Shown here: piece by piece, positions 34,876 through 43,479 of the stretch
Layout: the number at the start of each line of letters is the position of its first letter
Position numbering within the stretch: position 1 is the first letter of the stretch
Assembly: GCA_963714065.1 (NCBI GenBank)
Contig: OY970226.1
Location: 1,364,001 to 1,428,000, forward strand
Source: JAZKID01 sp963714065
GTDB lineage: Bacteria > Pseudomonadota > Alphaproteobacteria > Rhizobiales > UBA4765
DNA: 64,000 nucleotides
Direction of reading: 5' to 3'
Made by a program: the position numbers and the translations under genes
The notes under the pieces: generated by a model
What the model was told of the DNA's origin: nothing
Seen by the model: only the letters and a program-made list of their open reading frames with translations
Database searches by the model: none

Positions 34876-35769
34876 TCACGCGAACAGCAGGCTTGCGAGC
34901 TTCTTGCGGCCATAGACGGAAGCCTCGTCGTCGAAGCCCCAGGCGTCGAAGAATTGCAGCAGCTGTTTCCTTGCCCCGTCCTCGTTCCAGTCGCGCTTTA
35001 GGCGCATGAGCTCGATCAGCTCGTCCACCGCCTGCTGGCGCTGGCCTTTGGTAGAGAGACCGAGCGCGAGATCGAAACGCGCCTGAAAATTTTTCGGCGC
35101 GGCAGCCACTTTCTTTTGCAAATCGGCAAGCTCGCCGACATTGCCCGCTTTCTCGGCCAGCGCGATGGCGGAGGTTGCGCGCATGACGGTCGGATCGTTT
35201 TCCTTATTTGCCGGCACTTGCGAGAGAATTGCTTTTGCCTGCTCGATTTCGTTCGAGGCAAGATAGGCCTGCGCCATGCCCGCAAGTGCGCGCGTATTTT
35301 GCGGATCAAAGGAAAGCGCGGCCGCGAAAGCCTGTAACGCGCCGACGGCATCATTGGCGGTCAGCGATTCCTCGGCGGCACTTAAGATCGCTTCGATATC
35401 GGGTGCGCCCGGTGTGGCGCCGGCGCCAAGCGCATCGATAAATTGTTTCAACTGGCTTTCCGGCAGCGCGCCCATGAAGGCGTCGACCGGCCGTCCGTCC
35501 TTGAACGCGATCACGGTGGGAATTGATTGCACGCCAAGCTGGCCGGGAATGACAGGGTGCTCGTCGATATTCATTTTGACGAGCTTGACCTTGCCGCCAG
35601 CCGCATTGACAAGTTTTTCGAGCGCCGGCGTCAGCTGGCGGCAGGGGCCGCACCAGGGCGCCCAGAAATCGACAAGCACAGGCTGGGCTTTGGATGCATC
35701 CAGCACATCGGTCGCAAAACCTTGCGTGCTGGTGTCCTTGATCAAAGACGATGCGGCCTGCTGCGCCAT
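34876..35769 (-). CDS. Thioredoxin-TPR fusion, CnoX/YbbN-like
   Basis: A 297-residue protein with an N-terminal thioredoxin domain and C-terminal tetratricopeptide helices. The active site is VLVDFWAPWCGPCRQLTPAL (C40, C43), so unlike E. coli YbbN it keeps both redox cysteines. The TPR part includes AEESLTANDAVGALQAFAAALSFDPQNTRALAGMAQAYL and the family's C-terminal RFDLALGLSTKGQRQQAVDELIELMRLKRDWNEDGARKQLL. Relatives act as redox-linked holdases that pass clients to chaperonins. It is divergent from tRNA-Gly. Confidence 0.92.
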   Translation of the reverse strand: MAQQAASSLIKDTSTQGFATDVLDASKAQPVLVDFWAPWCGPCRQLTPALEKLVNAAGGKVKLVKMNIDEHPVIPGQLGVQSIPTVIAFKDGRPVDAFMGALPESQLKQFIDALGAGATPGAPDIEAILSAAEESLTANDAVGALQAFAAALSFDPQNTRALAGMAQAYLASNEIEQAKAILSQVPANKENDPTVMRATSAIALAEKAGNVGELADLQKKVAAAPKNFQARFDLALGLSTKGQRQQAVDELIELMRLKRDWNEDGARKQLLQFFDAWGFDDEASVYGRKKLASLLFA

Positions 35770-35936
35770 GAACTTGTCCCGAAAAAATTGAAAATGCTCG
35801 TGGAGAACATGGGCTTAGGCGTGGGAGAATGCAAGATGCTAGTACCTCCTGCTCGTGCCTAAACTGTTGGGCGGATCAGGCTTGTCATTGCCTCCAAAGT
35901 GCGGCATAGACGGGATGCTAGTGAGCGGGGGTAGCA

Positions 35937-35961
35937 CCTCCGAGGGTTTATCCCGAGGAGG
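35937..35961. other. Hairpin with tandem G-A internal loop, upstream of tRNA-Gly
   Basis: CCTCC pairs with GGAGG (35937-35941 with 35957-35961), followed by a GA/GA internal loop, a GGG/CCC inner stem and loop tttat. It lies in the tRNA leader region; a weak promoter-like pair (ttgtca, 17 bases, cataga) is upstream at about 35883-35911. Confidence 0.4.
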
Positions 35962-35998
35962 CAGATGAAAATCTGAGCTGCACACGTAAGCGCAGCGA

Positions 35999-36055
<57 letters not shown>

Positions 36056-36073
<18 letters not shown>

Positions 36074-36321
36074 TTCAGTTTTTCTTAACGCGCGAAGCAA
36101 GTTTAGAAAAACGAATGTCCGCCGTAGCTCGCAGAGCGAAGGCGGACTGGTCAGTTAGGATCCCCGGCCCTTCGCTTGCGGCATCTAACATCGCATAGCG
36201 ATGTTGGCATTCTGGTTCGTAGAACGGCAGGCCGTTCTACGTTGCGTTCGGCTTTCTCGCATGTCCGCCGGACATGCTCGCGCGCTAAAGCGCGCCAAGC
36301 CTCATCCCTTCGCCCGCTCCA
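36056..36321. mobile_element. Palindrome-packed element bounded by direct repeats of the tRNA-Gly 3' end
   Basis: The 18 bases atcccttcgcccgctcca end the tRNA (36056-36073) and recur exactly at 36304-36321. Between them are five or more hairpins: 36117-36147 (GTCCGCC..GGCGGAC), 36187-36205 (AACATCGC/GCGATGTT), 36219-36240 (GTAGAACGGC/GCCGTTCTAC), 36259-36277 (GCATGTCC/GGACATGC) and 36281-36294 (CGCGCT/AGCGCG). No credible gene lies inside. The layout is that of an integrated element with att-like ends, but too short for an integrase. Confidence 0.65.
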
Positions 36322-36377
36322 GATTTTCTTCCGGTTGACATTGTCTCGCCGCACACCGAAAGCGTGAGGGCATCAGA

Positions 36378-38027
36378 TCAAGGTTTTGCCCAGGAAGCCG
36401 GCAAAGCGCGGCGGCTCACGGGCCGCCAGTTTCCGCTTGCCAGCACGACGCTCGGCACGAAACCGGGTTCCAGGTCGATTTTCACCGAGCGGAATTGCGA
36501 TTGCGCCAGAGCCGTCAACAGCTTTGCCGCTGGAACGCGGCGCATATCATAGCCTGCGGCAATGCCGTTCGCGCGCACGGCGAACAGGGTGGAATAGCCC
36601 GCAATCATATCGCTGTCGGTGATGTGCTCCTGCGTTTCCGCAAGGAGCTCGTTCTTGACAATGCGCGATCCGTGATCGCCATGCACGATGACGATGTTGC
36701 GATCCTGCGCGGGGGAAGCGGCAAGGGCATCGAGCGCAAGCCCGATCTTGGCGCTCGCGCATCTGACCTGCTCGAGATAGGTTTGCCTGATTTTGCTTAT
36801 CCCATCCAGCGAATGGAAGGATTGCCAGCCGGCTGCAGGCTTGAGGCTGCAATCGCCCTGCGTCGCGTAAGGATAATGCGGCAGCAGAAGATGGGCGAAA
36901 TAGGCCTCGCCGGGTTTTGCCTGCCGCAGGTCGGAAATCAGCTTATCGAATGCAGCGAGTGCAACGACCGGGCTGCTGCGGCGGTAGCGGTCCAGGCTGA
37001 CCAGCGGAAGCGCGATGCCGCGCCGGATGGCTTTCCAGGCGGCGAAATCATACAGCTTGCTCGCGGTTGTGATGCTTTCGGAAAGAGACAGGAAGCTGAA
37101 TGAAATAAGACTTATCTTGTCGCCGATGGAAAGAGAGCTTGCCGCGACCGGCCCAAGATCGTTTGCTTTATATTTCGTGCATGAGGCAATCGTCTGCGCC
37201 GAGCAGAAATCCAGAATATCAGTCTGATAGACATTTATATGATAGCCGAGCGAGCGCAGGCGGTCGAAATAGGCATTGCTGGTTACAACCACGCCGCGCG
37301 TCTGCTCCGGCTGCCAGGATTGTTCGATGCCGAAATTGAGAATTTGAGGAATGGAATTGGCGGTATGAACATATTCGCTGTAAGCGCCGCCGAAAAGCCG
37401 AAAGCCGTGTTGCGTATAAAATTTTTTCAAATCCTTGCGCAAATCCGCAGCGCCGAGTTCGTTGTCCTGCAAGCCCTCAAGGCCGATATGCTCGTCGAGA
37501 ATGATATGAACGAGAGCCGGCGCTTGCGAAGGTGGTGCCGTTTGCAGGCTCTGATCGGGAAGGCGGTCGAACCCGAGCCCCAGCAGCAAGCTGACAAGAA
37601 CGGTGAATGCAATGATCCCGAGCATCGGTATAGCCATCTGCCGCAGCAGTATGGCCGTGGCCAGCGCACCCACATACACGATCGGGCCATCGAAATTCAG
37701 ATCGAAGGCGATATAGATCAGGATGACTTCGAGCAGCGGCCGTCCAAAATTTCCGGCACCTGCATAAAGCAGTCCAATAACGATCGCAACAAGCGCCAGC
37801 ATGGCGGCAATAAGTCCGACCTCGGGCGTAAGCAGCGGGTAGTTGTTGTATTTTAAATAATTGACGAGAGATGCGGTCAGGACCAGCATGCCCGTTATGG
37901 TCGCGGGCAAGGCTTGCTTAAAGGGCAGGAAACGGTCTGGATCAGCAGGCACGATGCACTGTGCCCGGCTGGGGTTTAAGATTTTGTTAAGCCCGTAAGG
38001 CAGCGGATTTTCACCATAACCGCTCAT
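36378..38027 (-). CDS. Membrane protein with sulfatase/alkaline-phosphatase fold domain
   Basis: A 549-residue protein. The N-terminal 165 residues contain about five membrane helices (AL..ITGMLVLTASLVNYL onward). The C-terminal part is a periplasmic sulfatase-superfamily domain: VHIILDEHIGLEGL for the first metal site, EYVHTANSIPQILN with the likely nucleophile Thr, YFAHLLLPHYPYA, and VIVHGDHGSRI for the second metal site. Such proteins transfer or remove phosphate-linked groups such as phosphoethanolamine or glycerol phosphate on surface glycans. The donor and target here are unknown. It is divergent from the next two genes. Confidence 0.83.
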   Translation of the reverse strand: MSGYGENPLPYGLNKILNPSRAQCIVPADPDRFLPFKQALPATITGMLVLTASLVNYLKYNNYPLLTPEVGLIAAMLALVAIVIGLLYAGAGNFGRPLLEVILIYIAFDLNFDGPIVYVGALATAILLRQMAIPMLGIIAFTVLVSLLLGLGFDRLPDQSLQTAPPSQAPALVHIILDEHIGLEGLQDNELGAADLRKDLKKFYTQHGFRLFGGAYSEYVHTANSIPQILNFGIEQSWQPEQTRGVVVTSNAYFDRLRSLGYHINVYQTDILDFCSAQTIASCTKYKANDLGPVAASSLSIGDKISLISFSFLSLSESITTASKLYDFAAWKAIRRGIALPLVSLDRYRRSSPVVALAAFDKLISDLRQAKPGEAYFAHLLLPHYPYATQGDCSLKPAAGWQSFHSLDGISKIRQTYLEQVRCASAKIGLALDALAASPAQDRNIVIVHGDHGSRIVKNELLAETQEHITDSDMIAGYSTLFAVRANGIAAGYDMRRVPAAKLLTALAQSQFRSVKIDLEPGFVPSVVLASGNWRPVSRRALPASWAKP

Positions 38028-38071
38028 TAACTCCGCTTGGATAGCCTATGGCGCTTGTGCAGAGGGTTCTC

Positions 38072-38287
38072 ATGTTCCGGATTTCCTACAATATAATTGT
38101 CGCCGTTTTTATCGTCGTTGCGCTTTCCAGGCCTGCGCATGCCTATCTCGATCCGGGAACGGGCAGCATTATTCTTCAAAGCATTATCGGCGCCGTTGCG
38201 GGCGCAATGGTGATCGGCCGCAGTTATATTTACCGGTTGAAAGCCTGGCTCGGTTCAAAGCAAAATGAGCGGACTCCGCCGAGATGA
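38072..38287 (+). CDS. Small AYLDPGTGS-motif exported membrane protein
   Basis: A 71-residue protein with a signal peptide ending in RPAHA, immediately followed by YLDPGTGSIILQSIIGAVAG, one membrane helix and a basic tail. The YLDPGTGS motif recurs in small membrane proteins beside surface-polysaccharide, sulfatase and methyltransferase genes, but I know of no assigned function. The ATG at 38072 follows agaggg by five bases and is preferred to the ATG at 38048. Its stop overlaps the next gene by four bases. Confidence 0.75.
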   Translation: MFRISYNIIVAVFIVVALSRPAHAYLDPGTGSIILQSIIGAVAGAMVIGRSYIYRLKAWLGSKQNERTPPR

Positions 38288-39678
38288 CATCATTACGTCC
38301 CGACCCGGGATCGTTTAGGGATCCGGGCGGCCGCGTTTTTATCAACGAAGATCATGTCTTGCGCGCTGTCTTACCCGCCAATGCACCGGCCTATCAGGCT
38401 GCGCGTGCTGTCGGTCTTTATGAAAATCTCATAAAACAAAACCTGCTTCTGCCTGCGCAAGATGTACCGCTTGAACAGTTGGGCGCACATGCGGGGGCGG
38501 CGGTGCATGTCCTGCGGCATCCGCGCATTCCGTTCATCTCCTATCCTTATGAATGGAGTTTTTCTTCGCATCGCCGGGCCGCGCTATTGCATCTCGACCT
38601 TCACTTGCAGGCGCTGGAGCAAAACTTCACGCTCTCCGACGCCACGGCATATAATGTTCAATTTCAGGGAACGCAGCCCATATTCATCGATCATCTTTCG
38701 CTGCATCCCTATCGCGATGGCGAGCTGTGGGCCGGGCATCGCCAGTTCTGCATGCAATTTCTCAACCCGCTGCTTTTCTGGAGCATATTCGGGCTGTCGC
38801 CGAACGAATGGTTCAGGGGCAGCCTTGAAGGGATTGCGCCGGAAGCGCTGCTGCCGCTTCTCCCCTTACGCAGGAAATTTTCGTGGACGGTCATGACGCA
38901 TGTGGTTGCGCAAGGGCTGCTGCAACGGCGTGCGATCGGGCAGGAACAAATGCCGGGCCGCGTGCGGAGCGGCAGGCTCCCGCGCCAATCCTTTATCGGC
39001 TTGCTGAGCGGTCTTCGCAATTATATTGCGCGTATGTGCCCGCCGCAGAACGAAACGGTATGGGCCGATTATGCGGGCGCAAACAGCTATAGCGGGGAAG
39101 AGGCGCAGGTCAAGCGCGCCTTCGTGCGGCAGATGGTCGCGACGTTAAAGCCGGATCTTGTTTTCGATATCGGCTGCAACACGGGCGATTATTCCGAAGC
39201 GGCGCTCGAGGCGGGCGCGAAATATGTCGTCGGCTTCGATTACGATCATGCCGCGCTCGATTATGCTTATGAGAGATTCGATAAAACGGCGCAGCCTTTC
39301 CTGCCGCTGCATCTCGATGCCGCCAATCCAAGCCCCTCGCAAGGCTGGGCGCAGCGTGAACGGCAGGGGCTTTCCGAGCGAAGTCCCGCAAATGCGCTGA
39401 TCGCGCTTGCCCTGATCCATCATATCGTAATCGGACGAAACATTCCTCTGCACATGGCGCTCGACTGGTTGCTGTCGCTTGCGCCGGAGGGGATTATCGA
39501 ATTCCCGCAGAAGAATGACCCCATGGTGCAGCGATTGCTCGCGCATCGCAAGGATATTTTCCCCGATTATGAAGAAAGTGCGTTTCTTGCAGCGCTTGAA
39601 GAAAGAGCACGCATTGTTGCTTCTAAAAAGCTTGCAGAAAACGGGCGGCTGCTCGTCTGGTACCGGCGCTCCTCATAA
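38284..39678 (+). CDS. SAM-dependent methyltransferase, two-domain
   Basis: A 464-residue protein. The C-terminal half is a class I methyltransferase with motif I at about residue 294 (LVFDIGCNTGDYSEAALEAG), motif II VVGFDYDHAALDYAYERF and a later ALIHHIVIGRNIPLHMALDWL segment. The N-terminal half (FINEDHVLRAVLPANAPAYQAARAVGLYENL) is a conserved partner domain of unknown fold. It is translationally coupled to the YLDPGTGS-motif gene and divergent from the sulfatase-fold protein, a grouping that suggests surface-glycan modification. Its end overlaps the convergent terC-like gene by six bases. Confidence 0.82.
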   Translation: MTSLRPDPGSFRDPGGRVFINEDHVLRAVLPANAPAYQAARAVGLYENLIKQNLLLPAQDVPLEQLGAHAGAAVHVLRHPRIPFISYPYEWSFSSHRRAALLHLDLHLQALEQNFTLSDATAYNVQFQGTQPIFIDHLSLHPYRDGELWAGHRQFCMQFLNPLLFWSIFGLSPNEWFRGSLEGIAPEALLPLLPLRRKFSWTVMTHVVAQGLLQRRAIGQEQMPGRVRSGRLPRQSFIGLLSGLRNYIARMCPPQNETVWADYAGANSYSGEEAQVKRAFVRQMVATLKPDLVFDIGCNTGDYSEAALEAGAKYVVGFDYDHAALDYAYERFDKTAQPFLPLHLDAANPSPSQGWAQRERQGLSERSPANALIALALIHHIVIGRNIPLHMALDWLLSLAPEGIIEFPQKNDPMVQRLLAHRKDIFPDYEESAFLAALEERARIVASKKLAENGRLLVWYRRSS

Positions 39679-40281
39679 AAGGTCCGGCCAGACTTCCGGT
39701 ATGCCGCGATAGATCATATCAAGAGACACATAAAGAATAATGCCAAGGCCGAGATAGGCAATCCAGCGATGGCGGCCGAGCAACTTGGCGATGAAATTCG
39801 CGGCAAAAGCCATCAGCGCCACCGACAGAGCGAGTCCCGCGACCAGTACGGCCGGATGTTCGCGCGCGGCACCCGCAACGGCCAGCACATTGTCGAGAGA
39901 CATCGACACATCCGCAACGACGATTTGCATCGTCGCCTGCAGCAGCGTTTTTTGCGGAATGGTGGAGGCGCCCTGTGCGGACTCCATTTGCTGCGCCTGC
40001 AGCTCCCGCCCCATTTTCCAGCAGACCCATAGCAGCAGAATGCCGCCCGCGAGCAGCAGGCCGACAATCGCCAGAAGCTGGGTCGTGACGGCGGCAAAGC
40101 CGATGCGCATCACGGTTGCGGCGGCGATACCGATCACGATGGCGCGGGTGCGCTGCTTAGGGTTCAAGCCTGCCGCGGCAAGGCCGATCACGATGGCATT
40201 GTCGCCAGCCAGGACGAGATCGATCATCACGACTTGCGCAAAAGCTATGAGTGCTGGACCTGTCAGAAATTCAGAAAGCAT
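39673..40281 (-). CDS. TerC/YjbE-family integral membrane protein
   Basis: A 202-residue membrane protein with seven hydrophobic helices. The TerC hallmarks are VMIDLVLAGDNAIVIGLAAAGL in the first half and the related VADVSMSLDNVLAVAGAAREHP in the second, with acidic residues in the membrane thought to carry metal ions. The family includes manganese exporters and tellurium-resistance proteins. It lies 12 bases after the antiporter gene on the same strand, and no manganese riboswitch is visible. Confidence 0.88.
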   Translation of the reverse strand: MLSEFLTGPALIAFAQVVMIDLVLAGDNAIVIGLAAAGLNPKQRTRAIVIGIAAATVMRIGFAAVTTQLLAIVGLLLAGGILLLWVCWKMGRELQAQQMESAQGASTIPQKTLLQATMQIVVADVSMSLDNVLAVAGAAREHPAVLVAGLALSVALMAFAANFIAKLLGRHRWIAYLGLGIILYVSLDMIYRGIPEVWPDLL

Positions 40282-40293
40282 TTTGTTCCCCGG

Positions 40294-41973
40294 CTATTTT
40301 TTGATGATGTGCTCAATAATGGTGCGGGCAATCTCGCGCTCGCCCATGATGACGATATCGGCACCAAGGCGGCGCAAGTGGTCGACTTCGGCATCGGAAT
40401 GCGCGCGCACGATGATTTCGATGGACGAATTGGCGGCGCGCACCTGCTCGATGACCTGCCCGGCCTCGAACGCATCCGGAATGGCGACAACGAGACGGCG
40501 GGCCTGGCGCAGGTTGACCGTCTGCAAAATCTGCGGCCGTACCGCATTGCCCGATGTGACCTCGATGCCCTCTGTGTGCAGGGTTTTCACCGTTTCGTCG
40601 GAATCCTCGATCACGCGAAACGGCAGTTTGGCGAATTGCAGCGCCGCGCCGACCAGGCTGCCGACACGTCCGTAACCGACAAGAACCGTATGGCCGGAAA
40701 GCGTGGTGTGGACCGTTCTTTTTTCGGGCATTGCGGGTTTTGGTGTGTGTACATCATGTGTAAGGCGCGCCTGTATTCTTTCAGCAAGCGCGAATATGAG
40801 GGGGTTGAGCATGATGGACAGCAGCGCGCCTGCGAGAATCAGATCCCGCCCCTGTTCCGGCAGCAGGCCAAGCTGCACGCCGAGCGCCGCAAGGATAAAG
40901 GAAAATTCGCCGATCTGGGCGAGGCTTGCCGAAATGGTCAGCGCCGTGCCGGTGGGATGGCCGAAAGCGCGTACGATCAAAAAGGCCGCAATCGATTTGC
41001 CGATCACGATAATGAACAGCGTCGCCAGAACGGGAAGCGGATCGTCGATGATGCTATAGGGGTTGAACAGCATGCCGACGGAAATAAAGAAGAGCACCGC
41101 GAAGGCGTCGCGCAAGGGCAGGGATTCCTGGGCGGCGCGCTGGCTCAGCGTGGATTCGCTCAAAATCATGCCCGCGAAAAAAGCGCCGAGCGCCAGCGAG
41201 ACGCCGAACAGTTTCGCCGCCCCGTAAGCGGTACCGAGCGCGATCACCAATACGGCAAGGCGAAACAACTCGCGCGAGCCGGTATGCGCGATCTCGTGCA
41301 GCACCCAGGGAATGAAGCGCCGCCCGACAATCAGCATGACGGCAACGAAGGCTGCCACCTTCAGCAGCGTCAGTGCCAGCACGCCCGGCAGTTTGAGGTT
41401 AAGCCAGGCGGCGAGCGGATCGTGGAGATAGGCGGTGGCGGTGCCGTGCGCGGCATCGGCGAGTGCCGGCAGCAGCACGAGGATAAGGATCATGGCAAGA
41501 TCCTCAACGATCAGCCAGCCCGCCGCGATACGGCCGCGTTCGGTATCGAGAATACGCCGCTCCTGCAGCGCGCGCAGCAGCACGACCGTGCTGGCAACCG
41601 AAAGCGCAAGCCCGAAAACAAGCCCGGCGGCGATCGTCCATCCTATCAGCAAGGCAAAGCCGAGGCCGAGAAGGGTTGCGAACGCGATCTGTGCCAGCGC
41701 GCCGGGAATGGCAATCGCGCGTACCGCCAGCAGGTCTTTCAGCGAGAAATGCAGGCCGACGCCGAACATCAGCAAGATCACGCCGATCTCGGCCAGCTCG
41801 GGGGCAAGCGCGCTGTCGGCAACAAAACCGGGCGTGTGAGGGCCGACCAGCACGCCGGCCAGAAGATAGCCGACAAGCGGCGGCAGGCGCAGGCGGTGCG
41901 CGGCCGTGCCGAGAAGAAAGGCAAGCCCCAGGCCAAAAACGATGGTGGCGATAAGGGGCATGTCATGGGGCAT
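40294..41973 (-). CDS. CPA2 cation:proton antiporter with RCK domain, YbaL/KefB-like
   Basis: A 559-residue antiporter. Twelve to thirteen hydrophobic helices form the Na/H-exchanger domain, with LRLPPLVGYLLAGVLVGPHTPG near the start and the unwound-helix region of the CPA2 family. A cytoplasmic TrkA-N domain follows: GHTVLVGYGRVGSLVGAAL binds a nucleotide, then FRVIEDSDETVKTLHTEGIEVTSGNA. It probably exchanges K+ for H+ under redox or nucleotide control. The ATG at 41973 follows cagga and is chosen over an earlier in-frame start at 42009. Confidence 0.92.
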   Translation of the reverse strand: MPHDMPLIATIVFGLGLAFLLGTAAHRLRLPPLVGYLLAGVLVGPHTPGFVADSALAPELAEIGVILLMFGVGLHFSLKDLLAVRAIAIPGALAQIAFATLLGLGFALLIGWTIAAGLVFGLALSVASTVVLLRALQERRILDTERGRIAAGWLIVEDLAMILILVLLPALADAAHGTATAYLHDPLAAWLNLKLPGVLALTLLKVAAFVAVMLIVGRRFIPWVLHEIAHTGSRELFRLAVLVIALGTAYGAAKLFGVSLALGAFFAGMILSESTLSQRAAQESLPLRDAFAVLFFISVGMLFNPYSIIDDPLPVLATLFIIVIGKSIAAFLIVRAFGHPTGTALTISASLAQIGEFSFILAALGVQLGLLPEQGRDLILAGALLSIMLNPLIFALAERIQARLTHDVHTPKPAMPEKRTVHTTLSGHTVLVGYGRVGSLVGAALQFAKLPFRVIEDSDETVKTLHTEGIEVTSGNAVRPQILQTVNLRQARRLVVAIPDAFEAGQVIEQVRAANSSIEIIVRAHSDAEVDHLRRLGADIVIMGEREIARTIIEHIIKK

Positions 41974-42070
41974 GATTATCCTGCTTTCCACATATGCATG
42001 CGGCAACACTTCATTAGTATGTTCTTGTTAACCATAAAAGGCATCGTTTTCCCATGCAAAGGATTTTCCC

Positions 42071-42829
42071 ATGACACAACCTTTTCGCATCTTCATCGGC
42101 TGGGACAGCCGCGAACCGGAAGCCTATGAAGTTGCCGAGTTTTCGCTGAGAAGGCGGGCTTCCATCCCTGTCGATGTCGTGCCGATCAAGGTCGACGAGC
42201 TGATTGCGCAAGGCGCCTATGCGCGCGAAAAGGACCCGCTGGCGTCCACCGAATTCACCTATTCTCGTTTCTTTGTCCCCTTTATGGCGGGCTACAAGGG
42301 CTGGGCGCTGTTCTGCGACTGCGATTTCCTCTGGCTCGGCGATATCGCCCCGCTGCTGAATTATACGCGCGACACCTCGAAAGCCCTCTGCTGCGTGCAT
42401 CACGACTATACGCCGAAGGAAAAGACCAAGATGGACGGCGCCGTGCAGACCTCCTATCCACGCAAGAACTGGTCGTCCTGCATGCTGTTCAACTGCGAAC
42501 ATCCTTCGACGCGCACGCTGACGCCGGACGTGATCAACCGCGAAAGCGGCGCCTATCTGCATCGCATGCAATGGGCGAAGGACGAGGAGATCGGCGAATT
42601 GCCGGAGGAATGGAACTGGCTGGAAGGCTGGAGCAAAAAGCCGCAGGGCGGGTTTCCGAAAGCGGTTCATTTCACGCGCGGCGGTCCCTGGTTCGAAAAC
42701 TGGCAGCATGTCGATTATGGAGACGAGTGGCGCAATGAGCGCAAGCTGTTCGAGGCGGACCGTGCGACGCGCCTGCGCGATGTGTCCGCAACCGCAAAAA
42801 AACCTGTCGACAAAACAGGCACCCGATGA
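42071..42829 (+). CDS. Glycosyltransferase-like protein with DxD motif
   Basis: A 252-residue soluble protein. It begins FRIFIGWDSREPEAYEVAEFSL and has a DxD-type centre, ALFCDCDFLWLGDI, after TYSRFFVPFMAGYKGW, features of GT-A fold enzymes of the GT8 and related type. A C-terminal AVHFTRGGPWFENW would supply the histidine that helps bind metal. Donor and acceptor are unknown. Its stop overlaps the next gene (methyltransferase-like) by four bases. Confidence 0.72.
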   Translation: MTQPFRIFIGWDSREPEAYEVAEFSLRRRASIPVDVVPIKVDELIAQGAYAREKDPLASTEFTYSRFFVPFMAGYKGWALFCDCDFLWLGDIAPLLNYTRDTSKALCCVHHDYTPKEKTKMDGAVQTSYPRKNWSSCMLFNCEHPSTRTLTPDVINRESGAYLHRMQWAKDEEIGELPEEWNWLEGWSKKPQGGFPKAVHFTRGGPWFENWQHVDYGDEWRNERKLFEADRATRLRDVSATAKKPVDKTGTR

Positions 42830-43470
42830 ACGTAGCCTCTACGGCATCCAAAAAGCAGGAACAAATTTTCTCGCGGCACCATCCAAGCCCGCGTTATACC
42901 GAGCTGTTGGCTTTGTATAGGCAAATGCATGCCGAGGGCGTGCCCGCGCAAAACATTGCGGCAGAGGAAATGTATTCCGGCATCAGCCTGCTGCCGCATC
43001 TGCCGCTGATCAGGGAGATGGTGCGGCAAAGCGGTGCGCGCACCTTGCTCGATTACGGCTCCGGCAAGGGATTGCAGTACCGGATGAAGGATTTCGCGCT
43101 GCGCAATGGCGAGCGGGCAAAAGACATCGCCTCCTATCTCGGCGTGCAGAATGTTGTCTGCTATGATCCGGCGGTGCCCGCATTCGACACTTTTCCGGAA
43201 GGGAAGTTCGGCGGCGTGATCTGCACGGATGTGCTGGAGCATTGCCCGGAGCAGGACCTTCCCTGGATCCTGGAGGAAATGTTCGCGGCCGCGGATAAAT
43301 TCGTGTTCGCCAATATCGCGAGCTATCCGGCCGGCAAGACATTGCCGAACGGGGAAAATGCGCATTGTACCGTACAACCGGAAGAATGGTGGACGAATAT
43401 GATCGCGCCGGTTGCGGCGCGCTATCCGAACCTGCTTTACCATTTCGATGTCAGCACAACCTATTCCTGA
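42826..43470 (+). CDS. Class I methyltransferase-like protein
   Basis: A 214-residue protein with a SAM-binding core: TLLDYGSGKGLQYRM (motif I), VVCYDPAVPAFDTFPEG and GVICTDVLEHCPEQDLPWILEEMF (motif IV/post region). The C-terminus has HCTVQPEEWWTNMIAPVAARYP, as seen in glycan-linked methyltransferases. It is flanked by a glycosyltransferase-like gene (overlap) and a TPR/glycosyltransferase-like gene (nine-base gap), so the three probably act on one surface molecule. Confidence 0.75.
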   Translation: MNVASTASKKQEQIFSRHHPSPRYTELLALYRQMHAEGVPAQNIAAEEMYSGISLLPHLPLIREMVRQSGARTLLDYGSGKGLQYRMKDFALRNGERAKDIASYLGVQNVVCYDPAVPAFDTFPEGKFGGVICTDVLEHCPEQDLPWILEEMFAAADKFVFANIASYPAGKTLPNGENAHCTVQPEEWWTNMIAPVAARYPNLLYHFDVSTTYS

Positions 43471-43479
43471 GATACAAGC

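Noticed and set aside
40282..40293. Manganese (yybP-ykoY) riboswitch before the TerC-like gene
   Set aside because: The gap to the antiporter gene is only 12 bases, so there is no room for a leader.
40234..42129. Long plus-strand open frame opposite the antiporter gene
   Set aside because: It is the complement of a strongly coding GC-rich gene. Its translation is basic and low in hydrophobic structure, with no family match.
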